A stretch of 64,000 bases of DNA from the NCBI RefSeq assembly GCF_004359515.1, contig NZ_SCWD01000003.1, forward strand, positions 1 to 64,000, written 5' to 3'. The notes beneath the pieces are model-generated. The model was not told the origin of the DNA, made no database searches, and worked only from the letters and a program-made list of their open reading frames with translations. Positions 34,815 to 45,434 of this stretch are shown here, one piece after another. How positions within the stretch are numbered: position 1 is the stretch's first letter; each line of letters opens with the position of its first letter. The translations under genes were made by a program, and so were the position numbers. This DNA is from Macrococcus carouselicus (GTDB lineage: Bacteria > Bacillota > Bacilli > Staphylococcales > Staphylococcaceae).

Positions 34815-35429
34815 TTAAAAAAATGAGAATAAAGCGTTAAATGTACCATTTTCAAACAATATATAAATACCTAACCCAATGAATACAATAGGTACAATCC
34901 AACGTTCATATTTCTCAATTGTTTCCGATATAAAATCGAAGGAAGCTAGACGGTAACTGACATAGCACAAAACTCCAACCATAATTAGAAAGACAATAGT
35001 GACAATAAAGATTTCAGACATATTTAAGGTCGTGAAGTACGGTATATAAATGGAAAAGTCATCCGCACTGGAAGCCAATACGATGAAAGTCATCGTCAAA
35101 AATAACTGATTAAATTTTCCAGAGGAGAATAAGGATAAAATGCTACTTTCATCTTCATCCTCTTCTCCTTTAATCCATATTTTCACGCCTAGGTAAAGTG
35201 GTAAAAGCCCAAGTAGTCCGATAACCCATTGCTGAGGAATTAAATTTACAACCCCCTGTGCAACTAAAAGACTTGCTCCTATCACAATTGCAGTCCCTAT
35301 ATATTGTCCTATCCAAATATGTTTTACCTGACCTTTTTTTACTTGCGAAAACAAAAGAATTAATATGACGAGATAATCAATTCCTGTTGCTACATATACC
35401 GCAGTAGCCGTCAGTATGGTCGCGATCAT
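34815..35429 (-). CDS. cadD: CadD-family cadmium resistance membrane protein
   Basis: 204 residues with five to six membrane helices and the CadD pattern: TAVYVATGIDYLVILI at the start, PLYLGVKIWIKGEEDEDES loop, SADDFSIYIPYF, and a final IFIGLGIYILFENG. CadD exports or sequesters cadmium and can give resistance on its own in staphylococcal plasmids. Here it is last in cadC-cadA-cadD, about 80 bases after cadA. Confidence 0.92.
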   Translation of the reverse strand: MIATILTATAVYVATGIDYLVILILLFSQVKKGQVKHIWIGQYIGTAIVIGASLLVAQGVVNLIPQQWVIGLLGLLPLYLGVKIWIKGEEDEDESSILSLFSSGKFNQLFLTMTFIVLASSADDFSIYIPYFTTLNMSEIFIVTIVFLIMVGVLCYVSYRLASFDFISETIEKYERWIVPIVFIGLGIYILFENGTFNALFSFF

Positions 35430-35508
35430 TTTATCATCTCCAATATTTTAGGGATAGGACTTTTCTTCAAAATGAAAAGTCCTTCCGTAAATTGCACACA
35501 TATAGTAC

Positions 35509-37926
35509 CTATTTATCCTTCACTCTCATCAGTCGCAAACTATTTAATGCTACCAAAATAGTGGCTCCCATATCGGAAAGAATCGCAATCCAAAGGGTTA
35601 GCCAGCCTGGAATAACCAATAGTAAGGCAATTATCTTAATTCCGATGGCAAACGTGATGTTCGCTTTGATGATATTTAGCGTTTTCCTGCTAAGTCTTAC
35701 TGCAAATGGAAGCTTACTTAAATCATCTCCCATTAATGCAATATCAGCTGTCTCGATGGCAGTATCTGTTCCAGCACCGCCCATTGCAATGCCAACAGTG
35801 GATGCAGCAAGTGCAGGAGCATCATTGACGCCATCGCCAATCATAGCTACATTACCATGCTCGGCTTTCATTTTTTTAATATAGTCCAACTTATCCTGTG
35901 GCATCAATTCGGACTGAATATCAGAAACGCCTACATGAGCACCGATTGCTTCTGCGGTACCTTGATTATCACCTGTCAGCATAATTGTTTGCTTGATTCC
36001 TAACTGATGAAGTTTTTGAATCACATTTTTACTTGTTTCGCGGACCTCATCTGCTACAGCAATCACGCCGAGGATTGTTTGGTCCGTTCCAATAATCATG
36101 GCCGTTTTCCCTTGGTTTTGTAAAACTTTCACTTTATTTTCAAACTCAAGGCTAAAATCGGAAACATTTAATTCTTTAAAAAGCCTTGGACTGCCAATGT
36201 AATAGGTTGTTCCATCTATATTCCCTTGAATGCCCCGACCTGTAATAGAAGTGAAGTCCTCCACTCTAACATCGGAATAAGTAATATTATCTTGCTCTGC
36301 TTTCTTCATTATTGCTGAAGCAAGTGGATGTTGTGATCGATATTCTAAAGCTGTAATAATGGAAAACAGCTCTTTTTCTTCCACTTGATCATTTAACACT
36401 TTAAAATCTGTTACCACTGGTACACCTTTTGTCAGTGTTCCTGTTTTATCAAATGCGATTGCCTTAATGGCTCCTAATTCCTCTAGATAGACACCGCCTT
36501 TAATCAACACACCTTTTTTAGCCGCATTCCCAATTGCCGAGACAATCGAGATTGGAGTAGAAATAACTAATGCACAAGGACATCCAACTACAAGAACTGC
36601 TAATCCTTGATAAACCCATGTATCCCAACTTCCACCAAAGAATAAAGGTGGAACGACCGCAACCAGGGCTGCAATAACCATAATGATCGGAGTGTAATAT
36701 TTAGCAAATTTATCTACGAATGCTTGGGCTGGAGCACGCTCTCCTTGTGCTTCTTCAACAAGATGAATAATCTTAGCAATCGTTGTATCTTCTACATATT
36801 TGGTGATTTTTACTTCAAGTAGTCCCTCTTCGTTAAGCGTACCTGCAAATACTTCGTCATCTACCGTTTTGGCAACAGGGACAGATTCTCCTGTTATGGC
36901 TGCCTGATTGACAGCCGACAAGCCATTCACAATGATTCCATCCATGGCAATCTTTTCTCCTGGTTTAACAATCATAATATCACCGACAGCGATATCGTCC
37001 ACATGGATCATTATTTCCTGACCATTCCGTCTGACAAGTGCTTCTTTTGGAGCAATATCCATTAATGAACGAATGGACTGTCTTGCTCTGTCCATCGAGA
37101 AGCGTTCAAGTGCTTCACTGATTGCAAAGAGAATAACAACAATAGATGCCTCTGCCCATTCACCAATAATGGCAGCTCCAATAACGGCAACGGTCATCAG
37201 GGTTTTCATGTCGAAATCAAAGCGTATCAAATTTTGAAAACCGACTTTAAATAATGAATATCCGCCAATTACAATAGCACCTACAAATAACATGGAAGTT
37301 ACGAGGTTATCTTCTCCATTTACAAAGTGAGAAAGGTAACCAAAAGCAATTAGTAGTGTGGCAAACAGCAATGTACTATGTTTTTTATAAAATGGTGTTT
37401 TCTCTTCTTTATGAGCCTTAGTGTCATCTTTAACCCTTTGTATCGTTTGATTCGCTAGTTTTTCAGGAGATACTTTTAGATTCTCAAAAGCACCTGCTTT
37501 TTCAAGTTCTTCAACCGATGCATTTCCATATACATCAATTTTAGAAGCGCCAAAGTTTACTTTTGCATCCTCAACTCCAGCTATTTGTTTTACATTTTTT
37601 TCAAACTTCCCCGCACAATTTGCGCAGGAAAATCCTTCCACACGGTAAACGTTTTTATCTTTAATTACCACAGGTTCTACCCGTCTTTTAGGTTTCTCTG
37701 GTGCCACTTTAAGATTTTCAAAAGCACCAGCCTTTTCTAGTTCTTCAACAGTTGCACTGCCGAAGACATCAATTTTTGAAGCTCCAAAATTTACTTTTGC
37801 GTCCTGAACGCCTGGAATCTTTTTAACATTTTTCTCAAACTTTCCTGCACAATTTGCACATGAAAATCCTTGGACCCGATAGACGTTCATTTCTTCTTCC
37901 ATTAGTTTAATCTTTTGTTTAGACAT
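35509..37926 (-). CDS. cadA: Cadmium/zinc-exporting P1B-type ATPase with two metal-binding domains
   Basis: 805 residues. Two N-terminal HMA domains are near-repeats ([16 protein letters not shown] in each, CxxC metal site), at about 12-75 and 92-155. The pump has LTGESVP-type actuator ([10 protein letters not shown]), [11 protein letters not shown] with the CPC metal motif, DKTGTLTKG phosphorylation site and [11 protein letters not shown] hinge. It pumps Cd2+, Zn2+ and Pb2+ outward. The double HMA makes it longer than the 727-residue pI258 form. The ATG overlaps the end of cadC by 8 bases. Confidence 0.95.
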   Translation of the reverse strand: MSKQKIKLMEEEMNVYRVQGFSCANCAGKFEKNVKKIPGVQDAKVNFGASKIDVFGSATVEELEKAGAFENLKVAPEKPKRRVEPVVIKDKNVYRVEGFSCANCAGKFEKNVKQIAGVEDAKVNFGASKIDVYGNASVEELEKAGAFENLKVSPEKLANQTIQRVKDDTKAHKEEKTPFYKKHSTLLFATLLIAFGYLSHFVNGEDNLVTSMLFVGAIVIGGYSLFKVGFQNLIRFDFDMKTLMTVAVIGAAIIGEWAEASIVVILFAISEALERFSMDRARQSIRSLMDIAPKEALVRRNGQEIMIHVDDIAVGDIMIVKPGEKIAMDGIIVNGLSAVNQAAITGESVPVAKTVDDEVFAGTLNEEGLLEVKITKYVEDTTIAKIIHLVEEAQGERAPAQAFVDKFAKYYTPIIMVIAALVAVVPPLFFGGSWDTWVYQGLAVLVVGCPCALVISTPISIVSAIGNAAKKGVLIKGGVYLEELGAIKAIAFDKTGTLTKGVPVVTDFKVLNDQVEEKELFSIITALEYRSQHPLASAIMKKAEQDNITYSDVRVEDFTSITGRGIQGNIDGTTYYIGSPRLFKELNVSDFSLEFENKVKVLQNQGKTAMIIGTDQTILGVIAVADEVRETSKNVIQKLHQLGIKQTIMLTGDNQGTAEAIGAHVGVSDIQSELMPQDKLDYIKKMKAEHGNVAMIGDGVNDAPALAASTVGIAMGGAGTDTAIETADIALMGDDLSKLPFAVRLSRKTLNIIKANITFAIGIKIIALLLVIPGWLTLWIAILSDMGATILVALNSLRLMRVKDK

Positions 37927-38287
37927 TGACCTTCACTTCTTTCTTATGTGCTAGGGCGATCATCATTATCTGCCTGATATGTTCATCATCTAAAGAATAG
38001 AAAGCTAGTTTTCCTTCTTTTCTAAAGTTGACCACCCCTTGCTTATAAAGCGTACGTAAATGATGAGATGCATTTGCTATCGTAACACCTAAGATATTTG
38101 CTATATCACAAACACACAACTCTTCATCCTGACACAGAGCGTAAGTAATTTTTGCTCTATTTTCATCGGCAATAGCCTTTAACATTTGGCTAACACCAGA
38201 AATATCAACTGTTTGTAAATCCCCTTGTATTCGATTAACCTTTTCTTCGTCATAACAAAAAATTTCACAAGTATCTTTCTTGTTCAT
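37919..38287 (-). CDS. cadC: CadC, ArsR/SmtB-family metal-responsive repressor
   Basis: 122 residues. Metal ligands are at CEIFC (Cys7 and Cys11 in pI258 CadC) and ELCVCD, and the helix-turn-helix is [17 protein letters not shown]. Binding of Cd, Pb or Zn releases it from DNA and opens the operon. It leads cadC-cadA-cadD and has a palindromic operator just upstream. Confidence 0.95.
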   Translation of the reverse strand: MNKKDTCEIFCYDEEKVNRIQGDLQTVDISGVSQMLKAIADENRAKITYALCQDEELCVCDIANILGVTIANASHHLRTLYKQGVVNFRKEGKLAFYSLDDEHIRQIMMIALAHKKEVKVNV

Positions 38288-38304
38288 ATTATCATCCCTT
38301 CTTC

Positions 38305-38324
38305 ATTCAAATATTTATTTGAAT
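38305..38324. promoter_or_regulatory. cad operator (CadC box)
   Basis: ATTCAAATA TT TATTTGAAT is a perfect inverted repeat 17 bases upstream of the cadC start, as expected for a CadC-binding operator. A related half (CAAATATTTGAATG) occurs about 35 bases further up. Confidence 0.8.
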
Positions 38325-38597
38325 ATATTATAACCATTTTCGACTCATCATGCAAGCAAATATTTGAATGAAAATAAAAGAAGTAAGTAGGGCATAAAAT
38401 TCTAGTCTCAAAAACGAATATTTTTGAGACTTATTTCTTTCACGATTAAACGGCTTATAATTATAGAGAATTCAGTCTTTAAAGATTGCTCAAAATCTAT
38501 GTATCATATCCCTACATTTATGATATATAGTAACAACTTTAACTGTATATTATAAGCAGACCCTAAATAGACATAATTATATTGCTAATATATTGCA

Positions 38598-38845
38598 TGT
38601 CATTTTTGACGATAAATTGCATATATTTTAAGTGTTATTTTGCATAACCAACTTTAAAGCCTAGCTGTCTTTGTGAAAAGATTAGCTGGGTTTCTTAACT
38701 ATAGTACAAATTATCGCCTAAATCAGTGCAAAATAACATCGAAAGTGACAGTTGGAACATAAAAGGCTGTGTTCTACCTTTTTTCAAATGTGTTATAGTG
38801 CAAAATAGCACATAAAACAGGTGCAAAATAACTCCTAAAGTGACA
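38598..38845. repeat. Cluster of three Tn552-like transposon ends
   Basis: A left-type end starts at 38598 (TGTCATTTTTGACGATAAAT, then TTATTTTGCA). A right-type end finishes at 38750 (AGTGCAAAATAACATCGAAAG + TGACA) and another at 38845 (GTGCAAAATAACTCC + TAAAGTGACA). Bases 38852-38890 after it (CTTTTACCGTATGCACTATT...) are also found after the right-type end at 50676. The remainder of 38325-39031 holds a hairpin (38401-38432) and AT-rich sequence but no supported gene. Confidence 0.65.
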
Positions 38846-39031
38846 GACATTCTTTTACCGTATGCACTATTTTGTGTGTAAAACGGTCGTTTTTTAAACT
38901 TAATTTTACATGTAGTTTTTGTCATATTAAATACTCATTTTATGCACGGATTCTCGAAAATTATAATCTAGTCTAATACATAAAGGAATGACAAGTTCTT
39001 TATTAAAAGTAGAAAGAAGGGATTGTAAAGT

Positions 39032-40600
39032 ATGAGAAAAAAGAAACTATTGATAAGCTTGTTTTCTCTAATGATGGTCATTGTTTTATCAGCTTGTACA
39101 AGCAATGACGAAGAAGCATCTGTAGAAGATACTAACCATGGAAAGCATTTAAATGAAGAGATGAATATGAATGAGGACAATGAAGGTTCTATGGAAGAAA
39201 ATATGAATGGCTCCTCCAGTGAAGGAGAAATGAATAATGGTTCCATGGGTAATGGTCATATGGATCATGATGATGTGGTAAGTCTAATTGATTCGACAGG
39301 AGAGAATGAACTGAATATCCCCCCTGTACTCAAAAGCGACAGCAACAAAGGTATTGAATATACAATACGCGCGCAAAAAGGAGAAACAGAAATATTTGAT
39401 GGCGTTCAAACAAAAACATATGGTTATAATGGCTCGTTTCTAGGTCCCATGCTTCAATTTGAAAAAGGAGATACTGTGAAGATAAACTTAATCAATGAAC
39501 TCGATGAAAACACCACTTTTCACTGGCATGGATTGGAAGTGCCGGGGAATGACGATGGCGGTCCACATAATGTATTAGAGCCAGGCAAAGAGAGTACTAT
39601 TGAATTTGAAGTGACACAGGAAGCTGCCACATTATGGTTTCATCCCCACCCGGAAGGAAAAACCTCTGAACAAGTGTACAACGGACTTGCTGGGTTAATT
39701 TATATCAAGGACCAAAATTCAAAAAAACTCGAATTGCCAAGCGAATATGGAGAAAATGATATTCCTCTCATTTTTCAGGACAGAGTCTTTGATGACGAAA
39801 AACAGTTGAATTATAAAGCAACAGCAAATGAAGATGGCACAGTCGGGGATACATCATTAATTAACGGCACATTGAATCCAAAATTAACTGTAGATAAAGA
39901 AAAAGTAAGACTTCGACTTTTAAATGGATCAAATGCAAGAAATTACACCTTTAAACTAAATACAGGGGATTCTTTTGTACAAGTCGCAACGGACGGCGGG
40001 TTTTTAAATGAACCGGTCTCAATGGAAGAAATCACACTCACGCCTTCAGAACGGGCCGAAATAATTATTGACTTCTCACAAGTTAAAACTAATGAAGAGA
40101 TTGCTCTAGTAAACGAAGATGGTACCACGCTCTTACCTTTTGAAATCACAGGTCAAACAGGTAAGAACATGGATATACCTGATGAAATGAATGACTTTTC
40201 AGTTACGGAAGAAGAAAAGAACCTGCCAGTGACAAAAGAAATTGAACTTTTCGGCATGATGGATCATGTAACGATAAACGGAAAAAAATTTGATCCTGAA
40301 AGAATTGATTTTACGCAGGAACAAGGTGTTACAGAAGTATGGGAAATCTATAATAAACCTGACATGATGGGCGGCATGATTCATCCGTTCCACATCCATG
40401 GTGCTCAGTTTAAGATCCTTTCCAGGAATGGAGAAGCACCACCTGAGAACGAAAGAGGCTGGAAAGATAGTTTTTCCGTTGCCCCGGATGAGACTGTAAA
40501 AATTGCCATTCAGTTTAAAAATAAGGGCATATATATGTTCCACTGTCACATACTTGAACATGAGGACAATGGGATGATGGGACAGGTTAAAGTAGAGTAA
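39032..40600 (+). CDS. mco: Multicopper oxidase lipoprotein
   Basis: 522 residues. Lipobox VIVLSACTS near 21, then an Asp/Glu/Met/His-rich stretch (about 40-85, MNMNEDNEGSMEEN, NGHMDHDD) that could hold copper. The cupredoxin domains carry all four copper motifs: FHWHGLEVPG, LWFHPHPEG, HPFHIHGAQF and MFHCHILEHEDNGMMG. It oxidises Cu(I) to the less toxic Cu(II) at the cell surface. No CopY box was seen before it; the two-component genes nearby may control it. Confidence 0.93.
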   Translation: MRKKKLLISLFSLMMVIVLSACTSNDEEASVEDTNHGKHLNEEMNMNEDNEGSMEENMNGSSSEGEMNNGSMGNGHMDHDDVVSLIDSTGENELNIPPVLKSDSNKGIEYTIRAQKGETEIFDGVQTKTYGYNGSFLGPMLQFEKGDTVKINLINELDENTTFHWHGLEVPGNDDGGPHNVLEPGKESTIEFEVTQEAATLWFHPHPEGKTSEQVYNGLAGLIYIKDQNSKKLELPSEYGENDIPLIFQDRVFDDEKQLNYKATANEDGTVGDTSLINGTLNPKLTVDKEKVRLRLLNGSNARNYTFKLNTGDSFVQVATDGGFLNEPVSMEEITLTPSERAEIIIDFSQVKTNEEIALVNEDGTTLLPFEITGQTGKNMDIPDEMNDFSVTEEEKNLPVTKEIELFGMMDHVTINGKKFDPERIDFTQEQGVTEVWEIYNKPDMMGGMIHPFHIHGAQFKILSRNGEAPPENERGWKDSFSVAPDETVKIAIQFKNKGIYMFHCHILEHEDNGMMGQVKVE

Positions 40601-40805
40601 GCTCCAAAGCTTCAATCTAATAACAAAAAAGGAACTATTTCTTGATTTTTTCTAGACGAATTACAATATTGAGTAAGTTGGAGAAGGGCAATCATCATTA
40701 AAATTATGTGCAGTTTCTATGGAGTTTTACCATATCGGTTTATATGCGAAATAGATGGGAATTCAATTAATGTAAGTGCATTCAATTCTATAGGAGGGAT
40801 TTATA

Positions 40806-41132
40806 ATGGTTCATGAACAACATCAACAACTGATTCAGACGTTACATGAATGTATGGAAGCCTGTAACCACTGCTACGATGCGTGTTTGAGAGAAGAGGA
40901 CGTAAGTATGATGGCGGATTGCATCCGTCTGGACCGTGAATGTGCAGATATCTGTGCATTTCTGGAACAAGCATTAATGAGAGGTACACCATTTGCTTCT
41001 GATTTAGCAGTGGTATGCGCCAAGATTTGCGAAGCTTGCGGCAACGAGTGTCAAAAACATGACCACGATCACTGCCAGAAATGTGCAGATGCGTGCTTCA
41101 AATGTGCAGAGGCTTGTAAAGAAATCGCCTAA
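40806..41132 (+). CDS. csp: Csp-like four-helix copper-storage protein
   Basis: 108 residues with 15 or so cysteines arranged in CxxxC pairs along four helices: CMEACNHCYDAC, CIRLDRECADIC, CAKICEACGNEC, CQKCADACFKCAEAC. This is the Csp (formerly DUF326) pattern, in which thiols inside the bundle bind many Cu(I) ions. No signal peptide, so it is a cytosolic Csp3-type store. TAGGAGGG precedes ATG. Same strand as mco. Confidence 0.9.
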   Translation: MVHEQHQQLIQTLHECMEACNHCYDACLREEDVSMMADCIRLDRECADICAFLEQALMRGTPFASDLAVVCAKICEACGNECQKHDHDHCQKCADACFKCAEACKEIA

Positions 41133-41143
41133 GCACAACACTT

Positions 41144-41190
41144 AGAAAGAAGTGGTATGTCGAAACTTATTCTGGACATACCACTTCTTT
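41144..41190 (+). terminator. Terminator after csp
   Basis: AGAAGTGGTATGTC/GACATACCACTTCTTTTA: a 14-bp stem with a T-run. Confidence 0.88.
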
Positions 41191-41249
41191 TATTTCCGGT
41201 TAAGATTGTACCCAGCATTTTAACGAAAATATACATTAAAGTGTATTTG

Positions 41250-41320
41250 CATTATTAATTAAGAGCGCCCTTGATTTTGACAATACTTATAAGAGACGCC
41301 TTAGTTTAGACAAGGTTATA
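41250..41320. repeat. Probable further transposon-end fragment
   Basis: Two similar 20-base words in a row, AGAGCGCCCTTGATTTTGACA-like and GAGACGCCTTAGTTTAGACA, both ending in GACA, look like repeated transposase-binding sites. The rest of 41192-41626 holds only the hairpin/ORF described next. Confidence 0.35.
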
Positions 41321-41426
41321 AAAAAACAGTTGAGTTCGCTTAGAACCATCGTTGCAAGGAGGAGTAAACCGAATTCCCTTCAAAACAGTCATTAATGTAT
41401 CTGTTAATTCATATAATAAAAAGAGC

Positions 41427-41498
41427 TTATCCATGCAGATTATCCATTTGAGATAGATAATCCAGTAAAGATAAGCTGTCTTTTTTATATTCGCTCAT
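41427..41498 (-). other. 23-codon ORF inside a bidirectional terminator-like hairpin
   Basis: ATG at 41498, behind TGAGGTGATGCTA, reads MSEYKKDSLSLLDYLSQMDN then LHG and TAA. The same bases form nested stems AGCTTATC/GATAAGCT and GATTATC/GATAATC with T-runs on both sides (41419-41485). It could be a leader peptide with an attenuator, or a plain terminator in which the frame is chance. Confidence 0.4.
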
Positions 41499-41628
41499 TA
41501 GCATCACCTCAGAAATAATAGTCTCTAAAACATATGCCCATGGTTTGTGCAGTTTTTAAAATGTTTCAAATTAATTTTAGCAATGTGCTCAAAATCTACA
41601 TTTTTAAGCAATCGATAATATGAGAAAG

Positions 41629-42300
41629 CTACTTTCTAATCCACTTGTAGCCCACGCCCCATACTGTGTGAAAATAATCATCGATGGGAAAACCCACTTT
41701 CCTGATTTTTTCCCGCATGTTTCTAACATGTGAATCCACAGTCCGGCCTTCAGTTTCTGAATGAATACCCCACACTAAATCAATCAATTGATTTCTAGAA
41801 AATACCCTTCCTGGATTTTTCATGAGTAATCCAATGATTGCAAATTCTTTTGGTGTTAATTTTACAAGCTGTTTTTTATAGGATAGTTCAAATTGATCTT
41901 CGTCCCATAACAGTCTTTCGACTTCAATCCGGTTGACAGGTCTTGTTCTTCTTAGTAATGCATCCATTCTTGCAACCAATTCTTCTTCATTAAAAGGTTT
42001 TGTTATATAGTCATCTGCACCCAGCTTGAGTCCTTTTACAATATCTTCTTTCTGCTCACGTGCAGTTACCATGATAATAGGTACATCTGAGTATTGCCGT
42101 ATTTCTCTGCATACTTCCCATCCATTCATTTCAGGCATCATGATATCCAGTAGAATAAGATCAAACTTCTCTTCTTTAACAAACTTAAGCCCTGCTTTTG
42201 CACCTACTGCTTTTCGACAAAAATAAGGGTAAGGTTTCAAGTATAATGTCAACAGTTCGAGCATTCTCTCTTCATCATCGATTAACAGCACTTTATTCAT
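41629..42300 (-). CDS. Response regulator, OmpR family (probable copper/envelope responder)
   Basis: 223 residues: receiver with LIDDEERML, phospho-acceptor in LILLDIMMPEMNG and YITKPFNEEE; winged helix with TPKEFAIIGLL, DSHVRNMREKI and WGVGYKWIRK. It overlaps the kinase gene by 8 bases, with the kinase first, the reverse of the usual order. Its position between mco/csp and the cop genes suggests copper sensing; that is inference from context. Confidence 0.9.
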   Translation of the reverse strand: MNKVLLIDDEERMLELLTLYLKPYPYFCRKAVGAKAGLKFVKEEKFDLILLDIMMPEMNGWEVCREIRQYSDVPIIMVTAREQKEDIVKGLKLGADDYITKPFNEEELVARMDALLRRTRPVNRIEVERLLWDEDQFELSYKKQLVKLTPKEFAIIGLLMKNPGRVFSRNQLIDLVWGIHSETEGRTVDSHVRNMREKIRKVGFPIDDYFHTVWGVGYKWIRK

Positions 42301-43681
42301 TTACATTCTCCTTCTTTAAAGATATGACGAAAACAGTCCCCTTGCCGAGTGTACTTTCTACTCCAATCTCGCCACCATGCAACTCCACAATTTCTTTAGC
42401 GATTGTCAGCCCGAGACCAGACCCTCCGCTTACCCGGGATCTAGACTTTTCAGAACGATACAGTCGATCGAATATAAAGGGTATATCTTCTTCTGGGATT
42501 CCTTCTCCTGTATCTGAAATAGTTGTTAAAATTTCATTTTTATTTTGAATAACTTCCATTGTGATATGGCCTTTCTCGGGAGTATACTTTATTGCATTAT
42601 CTAATATATTCAATATAACTTGTTGAATTCTTTCGGGATCTGCCAGAACAACCAAGTTGTCCGGACAATGAAAGAAAAGCTCTATCTTTTTTTCATTGAG
42701 CGCTGGACGGATTCGTGCTAAAACCGTCTCAATCAAAGCGCTAAATACTACCCTCTCTTTTATAATGGCAAATTCATTATGATCGATTTTAGCTAATTCA
42801 AACAGATTTTTTATCAGGTCTGCTAAATGCTCTGTTTCTTCCTGAATGATTTTAATGTATCTATTCCTGTCCGTCGTGGATATTTCATTTCTGCTAATAA
42901 TATCCGTATACCCTTTCATATAGGTTAAAGGTGTTCGTAGCTCATGCGATATACTCCCTAAAAATTCATTTCTCTCGTTTTTTAAACGTTCCAGATCTTG
43001 CGACAGCAAAGTAATCGAAGTCGCCAAATCTCCAAGCTCATCTTTTCGATGTGTATACAATTCCACGTTATGATTGCCTCTACTTAATTGTTCTGTCGCT
43101 TTTTTCATCCTCAATACCGGTTGGGTAATAACTTTGGAAAGAATAAACACCGTTATAACAGTCAGAAGCAAAGTCAATAGGCCGACAAGCCAAAACTTAT
43201 GGCTGAGATGATCAATAATCCCTTCGATGCTATCACTTTCAGCGAACATGAAAACATGCCCGCTATGTGTTTCGTTAAAAGTAAGTGGGCTGTCTGTCGA
43301 TACATATTTTTCTTCCGACCAATTTGATTTCAGAATGGCTCCTTCTTGTGGTATTTCATCATAATCAGTATGTTCAATGACAGTTTTCATTTCTGGTTCA
43401 ACTGGATCAGAACTGATGATTACTTTTCCATTCTCATCTGTTATCACCGCAATAAAATCTGATTCTGACTCCATAATAGCAACATGCTCCAGTGTCGTGG
43501 TTGTATAGTTTTCTTCTAATACGTCTCTGTGTGTATTCCCCCGAGCCAATAAATCCCCCATCACTTCCTCCACACGATCAGCGACCAGATTTGTATATAG
43601 GATATAGAATAATATGATTTCAATAATAAGAATCACCAGAAAAAACAAAAGTCCGATTTTTAAAGCTAATTTATTGAACAT
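42293..43681 (-). CDS. Sensor histidine kinase with HAMP domain
   Basis: About 462 residues from ATG at 43681 behind GAGGAGG. Two membrane helices (about 8-28 and 158-178) flank an outside sensor domain of about 130 residues with few His/Met; HAMP follows, then ISHELRTPLTYMKGY (phospho-His), IQQVILNILDNAIKY, DTGEGIPEED, IFDRLYRSEKSRS and GGSGLGLTIAKEI. No cysteine cluster for copper is obvious in the sensor. Partner of the response regulator downstream. Confidence 0.9.
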   Translation of the reverse strand: MFNKLALKIGLLFFLVILIIEIILFYILYTNLVADRVEEVMGDLLARGNTHRDVLEENYTTTTLEHVAIMESESDFIAVITDENGKVIISSDPVEPEMKTVIEHTDYDEIPQEGAILKSNWSEEKYVSTDSPLTFNETHSGHVFMFAESDSIEGIIDHLSHKFWLVGLLTLLLTVITVFILSKVITQPVLRMKKATEQLSRGNHNVELYTHRKDELGDLATSITLLSQDLERLKNERNEFLGSISHELRTPLTYMKGYTDIISRNEISTTDRNRYIKIIQEETEHLADLIKNLFELAKIDHNEFAIIKERVVFSALIETVLARIRPALNEKKIELFFHCPDNLVVLADPERIQQVILNILDNAIKYTPEKGHITMEVIQNKNEILTTISDTGEGIPEEDIPFIFDRLYRSEKSRSRVSGGSGLGLTIAKEIVELHGGEIGVESTLGKGTVFVISLKKENVNE

Positions 43682-44385
43682 AAAAGCCTCCTCAGTTTTC
43701 TGCAACAGTATAAATCGTAATAGATCATCTTATCATTTTGTTCATTAGTCATATTATATAGAAAAGTAGTATTTTTATTATGAATAATTCAGCTTATTTT
43801 ACTTTGCCCACAACTAAAATTTTCTTCCACTATTCTTATGAGCCGTCATTAGACACATAACTATTTCTGTTTATAGTCTAGATTGCTAACTCATCTTCAT
43901 TCTGTAGATTGATTGCAACATACAAAATACCATCATCTTTCATCTCCGCTATCTTTCGATAAAATAATCTAGCAGAGGTAGCAGCTGCAACGAAGTTTTA
44001 GTCTGAAAAATGTATGACTAAGTATAACACCTGACCGTCAAGACTTTTTAAATTTAAAGGGTAACTCGAAGTTACATGAGTGATTTTACCACATCCCGCT
44101 AAAAATATAGATGATAATATTATATTATTAATTTTCTTGGTATCATGATTATATTCGCTACTCTCTTTATAGATTTTATTATTTAAATATCGATTTTTCG
44201 TGCAGATTTGAAGGAAGCGCTGAGATATCATCCACGGTTAATAAACCTTTAAATTGAAATCCAATATGTCGAGTCAGTAATATTATTCTTGATTAAATAC
44301 ATTTATTTTTCATTGAATCTGCACGTAAACTGCAAAATTTATGGGTAAAGTTCTCAGTATAACTAATAAAATGGAGGGTATATAC
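43682..44385. other. Intergenic region with a degenerate lipoprotein-like frame
   Basis: No intact gene. On the minus strand a broken frame (about 44231-43885) contains ILSSIFLAGCG, a lipobox-like word, then YPLNLKSLDGQVLYLVIHFSD and, after a stop, LFYRKIAEMKDDGILYVAIN. This is probably a decayed gene, not identified. The rest should hold promoters for the kinase and for the copL-like gene. Confidence 0.35.
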
Positions 44386-45003
44386 ATGGTAAAAAACAAA
44401 ATATTATTAGGGCTTCTTTCCATATTCGCTGTATTTTTAATGGCTGCCTGTGGTAATGGGGAAACTCAGCCTAATGAAGAAAGCCAAAGCACTGAAACAG
44501 AGTCCAACTCTGAGGAGGAAATGGACATGGAATCAGATTCCGGAGGTCATATGGAACATTCAGCCGATGAGATGTCCAGTTCGGGTGAAGTGCCTGAAGG
44601 TTTGAAAGAAGCAGAAAATCCAACTTATGAAGTCGGAAGTCGGACAATTATTGAAGCAGAGCACATGCAAGGTATGGATGGTGCTGAAGCAACAATTTCC
44701 GGTGCTTTTGACACGACTGTCTATACTGTCTCATACACACCTACGAATGGTGGAGATCCTGTCGAAGATCATAAATGGGTCATCCATGAAGAATTGGAAG
44801 GTCCAGGAGAAGCACCACTGGAGCCCGGCACTGAAGTGACCTTGGATGCGGATCACATGAAAGGCATGGATGGTGCAACAGCCACGATTGACTCAGCTGA
44901 AGAAACGACTGTCTATATGATAGATTTTGTTACAACAGATACTGAAGAAGAAGTGCAGAATCATAAGTGGGTTACAGAAAGTGAACTGGCACCTGTGGAA
45001 TAA
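44386..45003 (+). CDS. copL: CopL-like surface lipoprotein with two DUF1541 (YdhK) repeats
   Basis: About 205 residues. Lipobox VFLMAACGNG, then an acidic Met/His-containing linker (EEEMDMESDSGGHMEHSADE), then two DUF1541 repeats, each with HM(K/Q)GMDGA and DHKWV/NHKWV (about 85-140 and 145-200). Staphylococcal CopL, encoded next to copB, has this architecture and helps copper tolerance by binding copper outside the membrane. GGAGG lies 8 bases before ATG at 44386. Confidence 0.82.
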   Translation: MVKNKILLGLLSIFAVFLMAACGNGETQPNEESQSTETESNSEEEMDMESDSGGHMEHSADEMSSSGEVPEGLKEAENPTYEVGSRTIIEAEHMQGMDGAEATISGAFDTTVYTVSYTPTNGGDPVEDHKWVIHEELEGPGEAPLEPGTEVTLDADHMKGMDGATATIDSAEETTVYMIDFVTTDTEEEVQNHKWVTESELAPVE

Positions 45004-45054
45004 ATTAGTGAATAGTAATATAGGATAAAAGCATGGATTCCTGATTACAAAGAA

Positions 45055-45096
45055 AAAATCCGGCAAATCTTGAATTAAGATTTGCCGGATTTTTTA
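45055..45096 (+). terminator. Terminator after copL
   Basis: AAATCCGGCAAATCTTGAAT and its complement form a 17-bp stem followed by TTTTT. Confidence 0.92.
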
Positions 45097-45182
45097 TCTT
45101 GGTCTCTTTCTACAATTATTATATAGAATCAATATGACATAAAAAGATGATACTCTAAATTCTTAAAATCTTTTGTCATTAA

Positions 45183-45434
45183 CTAGCTGCAGCATGAACA
45201 CGCAGAACCATCTTCTTTATCAATATCCTCTTTAATCTCGTAGCCGGTATTTTGAATAGCACCTTTGATGTCTGCCAAATTAATTGTACTGTCATTAAAT
45301 GTTACATCTACTTTACCTTCAGGAATTTGAGCTTTGACTGATTCAACGCCATTTAATTGACTGACACTTCCCTCAACTTTATTAACGCAAGCCCCACATG
45401 ACATTCCTTCTACATTAAGTGTTACTTTTGACAT
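45183..45434 (-). CDS. copZ: Copper chaperone, HMA domain with Cys-rich tail
   Basis: 83 residues: a single HMA fold (VEGMSCGACVNKVEGSV with CxxC) and an extra C-terminus ACSCCS with three cysteines, not usual in CopZ. It should carry Cu(I) to CopB or CopY. It lies about 140 bases downstream of copY on the same strand, with AAGGAGG before ATG. Confidence 0.88.
   Translation of the reverse strand: MSKVTLNVEGMSCGACVNKVEGSVSQLNGVESVKAQIPEGKVDVTFNDSTINLADIKGAIQNTGYEIKEDIDKEDGSACSCCS

Noticed and set aside
34600..38860. Target duplication around the cad unit
   Set aside because: Flanks (TTAGCT before 34617, GACATT after 38845) do not match, so no duplication can be claimed.
38695..38925. Minus-strand frame of 76 codons near the transposon ends
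   Set aside because: It is made wholly of the repeated transposon-end words and shared flank, so the frame is a by-product of repeats.
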